From: an uncultured Prevotella sp.
GTDB lineage: Bacteria > Bacteroidota > Bacteroidia > Bacteroidales > Bacteroidaceae
Direction of reading: 5' to 3'
Assembly (NCBI GenBank): GCA_900316295.1
Contig: ONCJ01000014.1
Location: 1 to 45,240 of the forward strand
DNA: 45,240 nucleotides
Shown: piece by piece, positions 44,224 to 45,240 of the stretch
Layout of the letters: every line of letters starts with the position of its first letter
Numbering within the stretch: the first letter of the stretch is position 1
Position numbers and translations under genes: made by a program
Notes under the pieces: model-generated
Database searches by the model: none
What the model saw: the letters and a program-made list of their open reading frames with translations, nothing else
What the model was told of the DNA's origin: nothing

Positions 44224-44703
44224 TTATATATTTACTAGTTCTCCCTTCAACCTAAAGGCTTCTGGGTCTAATGTCATTTGATAAATCTTTATGTTAGGAT
44301 TCAGTTTCTTTGCAACGTCGATAATCTGCTCCTTACGCATACGCTCATTGACGGCATAGCCCTTGATGAGATAGTCTTTCAATATCTTTCGCGCCCAAAT
44401 GCGAAAAGCTGTACCGCGTTTGCTCTTTACACGATAACCAACAGAGATGATTACATCAAGATTGTAATACGGAACAGGCTTCTTGATTCCATTAACGTGT
44501 ATTTTTTGCACGTTATTTTCACGTTCTAATTCTCCTTCTTTAAAAACATTGATAACATGCCTACGGATGTTGGATTCTTCTTTGTCAAATAGCATTGCCA
44601 TCTGACTAGTAGACAGCCACACTGTCTCGTTCTCCAGCCGGACATCCACTTGCGTCTGTCCGTCCTCTGTCTGGTATATGATGATTTGATTATTCGAGTC
44701 CAT
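44224..44703 (-). CDS. RhuM-family protein (short form)
   Basis: The 159-residue protein matches the N-terminal half of the RhuM virulence-protein family: IIIYQTEDGQTQVDVRLENETVWLSTSQMAMLF (about 8-40), the LFDKEESNIRRHVINVF helix-turn-helix-like segment, YYNLDVIISVGYRVKS and FRIWARKILKDYLIKGYAVNE. Full-length members are roughly twice as long. Here the C-terminus after about residue 125 (IIDVAKKLNPNIKIYQMTL...) is unfamiliar and stops just before hsdM. It may be a shortened but functional DNA-binding protein, perhaps a regulator of the operon, or a truncated relic. It is the first intact gene of the operon. Confidence 0.8.
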   Translation of the reverse strand: MDSNNQIIIYQTEDGQTQVDVRLENETVWLSTSQMAMLFDKEESNIRRHVINVFKEGELERENNVQKIHVNGIKKPVPYYNLDVIISVGYRVKSKRGTAFRIWARKILKDYLIKGYAVNERMRKEQIIDVAKKLNPNIKIYQMTLDPEAFRLKGELVNI

Positions 44704-44727
44704 AGCCTAATGAATTAAACAGTTCTT

Positions 44728-44784
44728 TCAACTGCTGTTTGTTCTCTTCTTATCCGCAAGAACTACTTTGATTCTATTTTCCAT
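44728..44784 (-). pseudogene. Fragment of an XRE-type regulator upstream of rhuM
   Basis: From ATG 44784 the minus strand encodes MENRIKVVLADKKRTNSS and then a stop. The first 16 residues look like the start of helix-turn-helix regulators often found next to type I systems (pattern xNRIKxVLAxKxRTN). The rest of that domain is absent. A +1 change of frame gives QQLKELFNSLGYGLE directly afterwards, so an internal deletion is likely. The call rests on a short match. Confidence 0.4.
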
Positions 44785-44802
44785 TCTTATTCAGATGAGT
44801 TG

Positions 44803-44819
44803 TACCTTATTATAAGGTA
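44803..44819. promoter_or_regulatory. 17-base palindrome TACCTTAT-T-ATAAGGTA, possible operator
   Basis: Perfect 8-base arms around one centre base, 100 bases upstream of the rhuM start and 19 upstream of the regulator fragment. On the minus strand it contains TATAAT, so a repressor bound here would cover a -10-like element. Operator function is inference. Confidence 0.45.
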
Positions 44820-44841
44820 AATACGCATACAAAATCAAAAC

Positions 44842-44890
44842 TTGCAACCTTTTCATCCAAGGTTGCAACCTTTGAACTGGAGGTTGCATC
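44842..44890. repeat. Three TTGCAACC-type boxes at exact 21-base spacing
   Basis: Boxes begin at 44842 (TTGCAACCTTTT), 44863 (TTGCAACCTTTG) and 44884 (TTGCATCTTTT). The middle one lies in the perfect 14-base palindrome AAGGTTGCAACCTT. A 21-base period is two turns of DNA, putting all boxes on one face, as in regulator-binding arrays or iterons. Confidence 0.6.
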
Positions 44891-44906
44891 TTTTATTGAA
44901 CTATTA

Positions 44907-44927
44907 TTGGACGTTGGACGTTGGACG
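44907..44927. repeat. Tandem TTGGACG repeat (three copies)
   Basis: Three perfect head-to-tail copies of the 7-mer TTGGACG (21 bases). No gene overlaps it. Confidence 0.7.
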
Positions 44928-44938
44928 CTTACAGGGAC

Positions 44939-44970
44939 AAAGGGTGGGGACAGATTGTCACCCCCCCTTT
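44939..44970. repeat. GC-rich hairpin (AAAGGG...CCCTTT)
   Basis: AAAGGGTGGGGACA pairs with TGTCACCCCCCCTTT with one mismatch and one bulge. It is strong, but only three T follow, so it is not a convincing terminator. It lies between the repeat boxes and the methyltransferase-like fragment. Confidence 0.45.
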
Positions 44971-45021
44971 GGCCAGTTCAGGGTCACGTACGAAGATTTG
45001 GGAAAAGGACAAAATATATAG

Positions 45022-45132
45022 GAGAAAAAAAGAGAGCGCCTCGTCTATCATCTCTACGGCCTGACCTACGATGAGGTGCTCATCGTTGACCCAGAGACAC
45101 CAATAACAAGAGAAGAATACGAAAAAGAATAA
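45022..45132 (+). pseudogene. C-terminal fragment of a probable adenine-type DNA methyltransferase / type IIG enzyme
   Basis: After a TAG at 45019 the plus strand is open for 36 codons and reads RERLVYHLYGLTYDEVLIV, followed by DPETPITREEYEKE and a stop. The LVYxLYGLTxxEIxIV pattern is the usual extreme C-terminus of Eco57I-like restriction-methylases and other N6-adenine methyltransferases. There is no start codon and no homologous sequence upstream; a run of seven A at the fragment's beginning may mark a frameshift. It is read opposite to the hsd operon. The family is judged from the motif alone. Confidence 0.45.
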
Positions 45133-45184
45133 GAAAAACCTGAGGATCAAAGAACCGTCCAGTGATTCAAAAGGTTCTGTATGC

Positions 45185-45240
45185 TTAATACACAGGCTTC
45201 ACCACTTCCACCCTCATTCCAAGGGCTGCAATGATACGAT
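45185..45240 (-). CDS. C-terminus of an antitoxin/XRE-like protein (partial, start beyond right edge)
   Basis: On the minus strand the frame entering from the right edge reads RIIAALGMRVEVVKPVY and stops at 45185. The pattern RIIxALGMRVEV is the typical end of HigA-like helix-turn-helix antitoxins, after the last helix of the DNA-binding domain. Only 17 residues are visible, so the call is tentative. Confidence 0.35.
   Translation of the reverse strand, partial: RIIAALGMRVEVVKPVY

Larger units (their letters stand above)
44704..45240. other. 537-base region upstream of the defence operon without an intact gene
   Basis: It contains two broken gene pieces, the end of an antitoxin-like gene, a 17-base palindrome, three 21-base-spaced boxes, a 7-base tandem repeat and a GC-rich hairpin, each listed separately. 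I could not identify a TAnnTTTG promoter for rhuM here. Confidence 0.5.

Noticed and set aside
34745-44703. Duplicated tRNA 3' end marking the far side of an integrated island
   Set aside because: I found no second copy of the tRNA-CAT 3' sequence downstream within the window, and no integrase gene; it may lie beyond the right edge.
44842-44927. CRISPR array
   Set aside because: Repeat units are only 7-12 bases, spacing leaves no 30-base unique spacers, and no cas genes are present.
44929-45150. Minus-strand open frame of 73 codons with a Phe-rich start
   Set aside because: It runs antisense to the methyltransferase-like fragment and through the GC hairpin; no protein-like features.

Overview
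The window looks like a chromosome segment of a member of the Bacteroidales, most likely a xylan-using Prevotella-like (Prevotellaceae) bacterium. The reasons are the repeated Bacteroidetes promoter signature TAnnTTTG (often with TTTG or TTG about 20 bases upstream), sparse Shine-Dalgarno sites, and families typical of that phylum: DUF4369 thioredoxin-like lipoproteins, YARHG-DUF3160 proteins, secreted SASA esterases, a GH43 enzyme and the uxuA-uxuB pair. No species can be named from the sequence alone.

Layout. Bases 1-8309 (minus strand) hold one long same-strand run: rimP, nusA, infB, then a secreted GH43 glycosidase, sufB and the start of sufC (cut by the left edge). A strong promoter and a hairpin leader precede rimP, and an unrecognised 36-residue gene with its own promoter lies just upstream. 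Next come a periplasmic C-terminal processing protease, tRNA-Asn with a terminator, a flavodoxin-family oxidoreductase, greA, the glucuronate-catabolic pair uxuA-uxuB, and pnp. From 17647 the plus strand carries a likely envelope cluster: a thioredoxin-fold lipoprotein without its CXXC, a small secreted protein, a YARHG-DUF3160 protein and a CapA-type protein. Two secreted esterases (an alpha/beta hydrolase and a SASA enzyme), a Nudix hydrolase, and a tight run topA-aroK-speA-argB follow. That run leads into an ECF sigma factor with a probable anti-sigma partner. A CPBP membrane protease and ribF read back toward it on the minus strand.

From tRNA-Met (34745) to the right edge the window changes character. 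A six-gene minus-strand operon rhuM-hsdM-DUF1016-hsdS-hsdR-DUF262 encodes a type I restriction-modification system. A PDDEXK-type DUF1016 protein is translationally coupled between HsdM and HsdS, and a DUF262/HNH protein follows HsdR. Broken gene pieces flank the operon: two helix-turn-helix regulator remnants, the tail of what looks like a DNA methyltransferase, and the end of an antitoxin-like gene. The sequence upstream of rhuM contains a palindrome, three boxes spaced exactly 21 bases apart, a tandem 7-mer and a GC-rich hairpin. This is the accessory, defence-island part of the window and the best place to look for new biology.

Functional links: GH43, the acetyl/feruloyl-type esterase, the SASA esterase and UxuAB all fit use of acetylated glucuronoxylan. 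RimP, NusA, IF2, GreA, PNPase and TopA are core information-processing functions. The defence operon probably combines modification, restriction and two additional nuclease-like activities, but that is inference from domain content.
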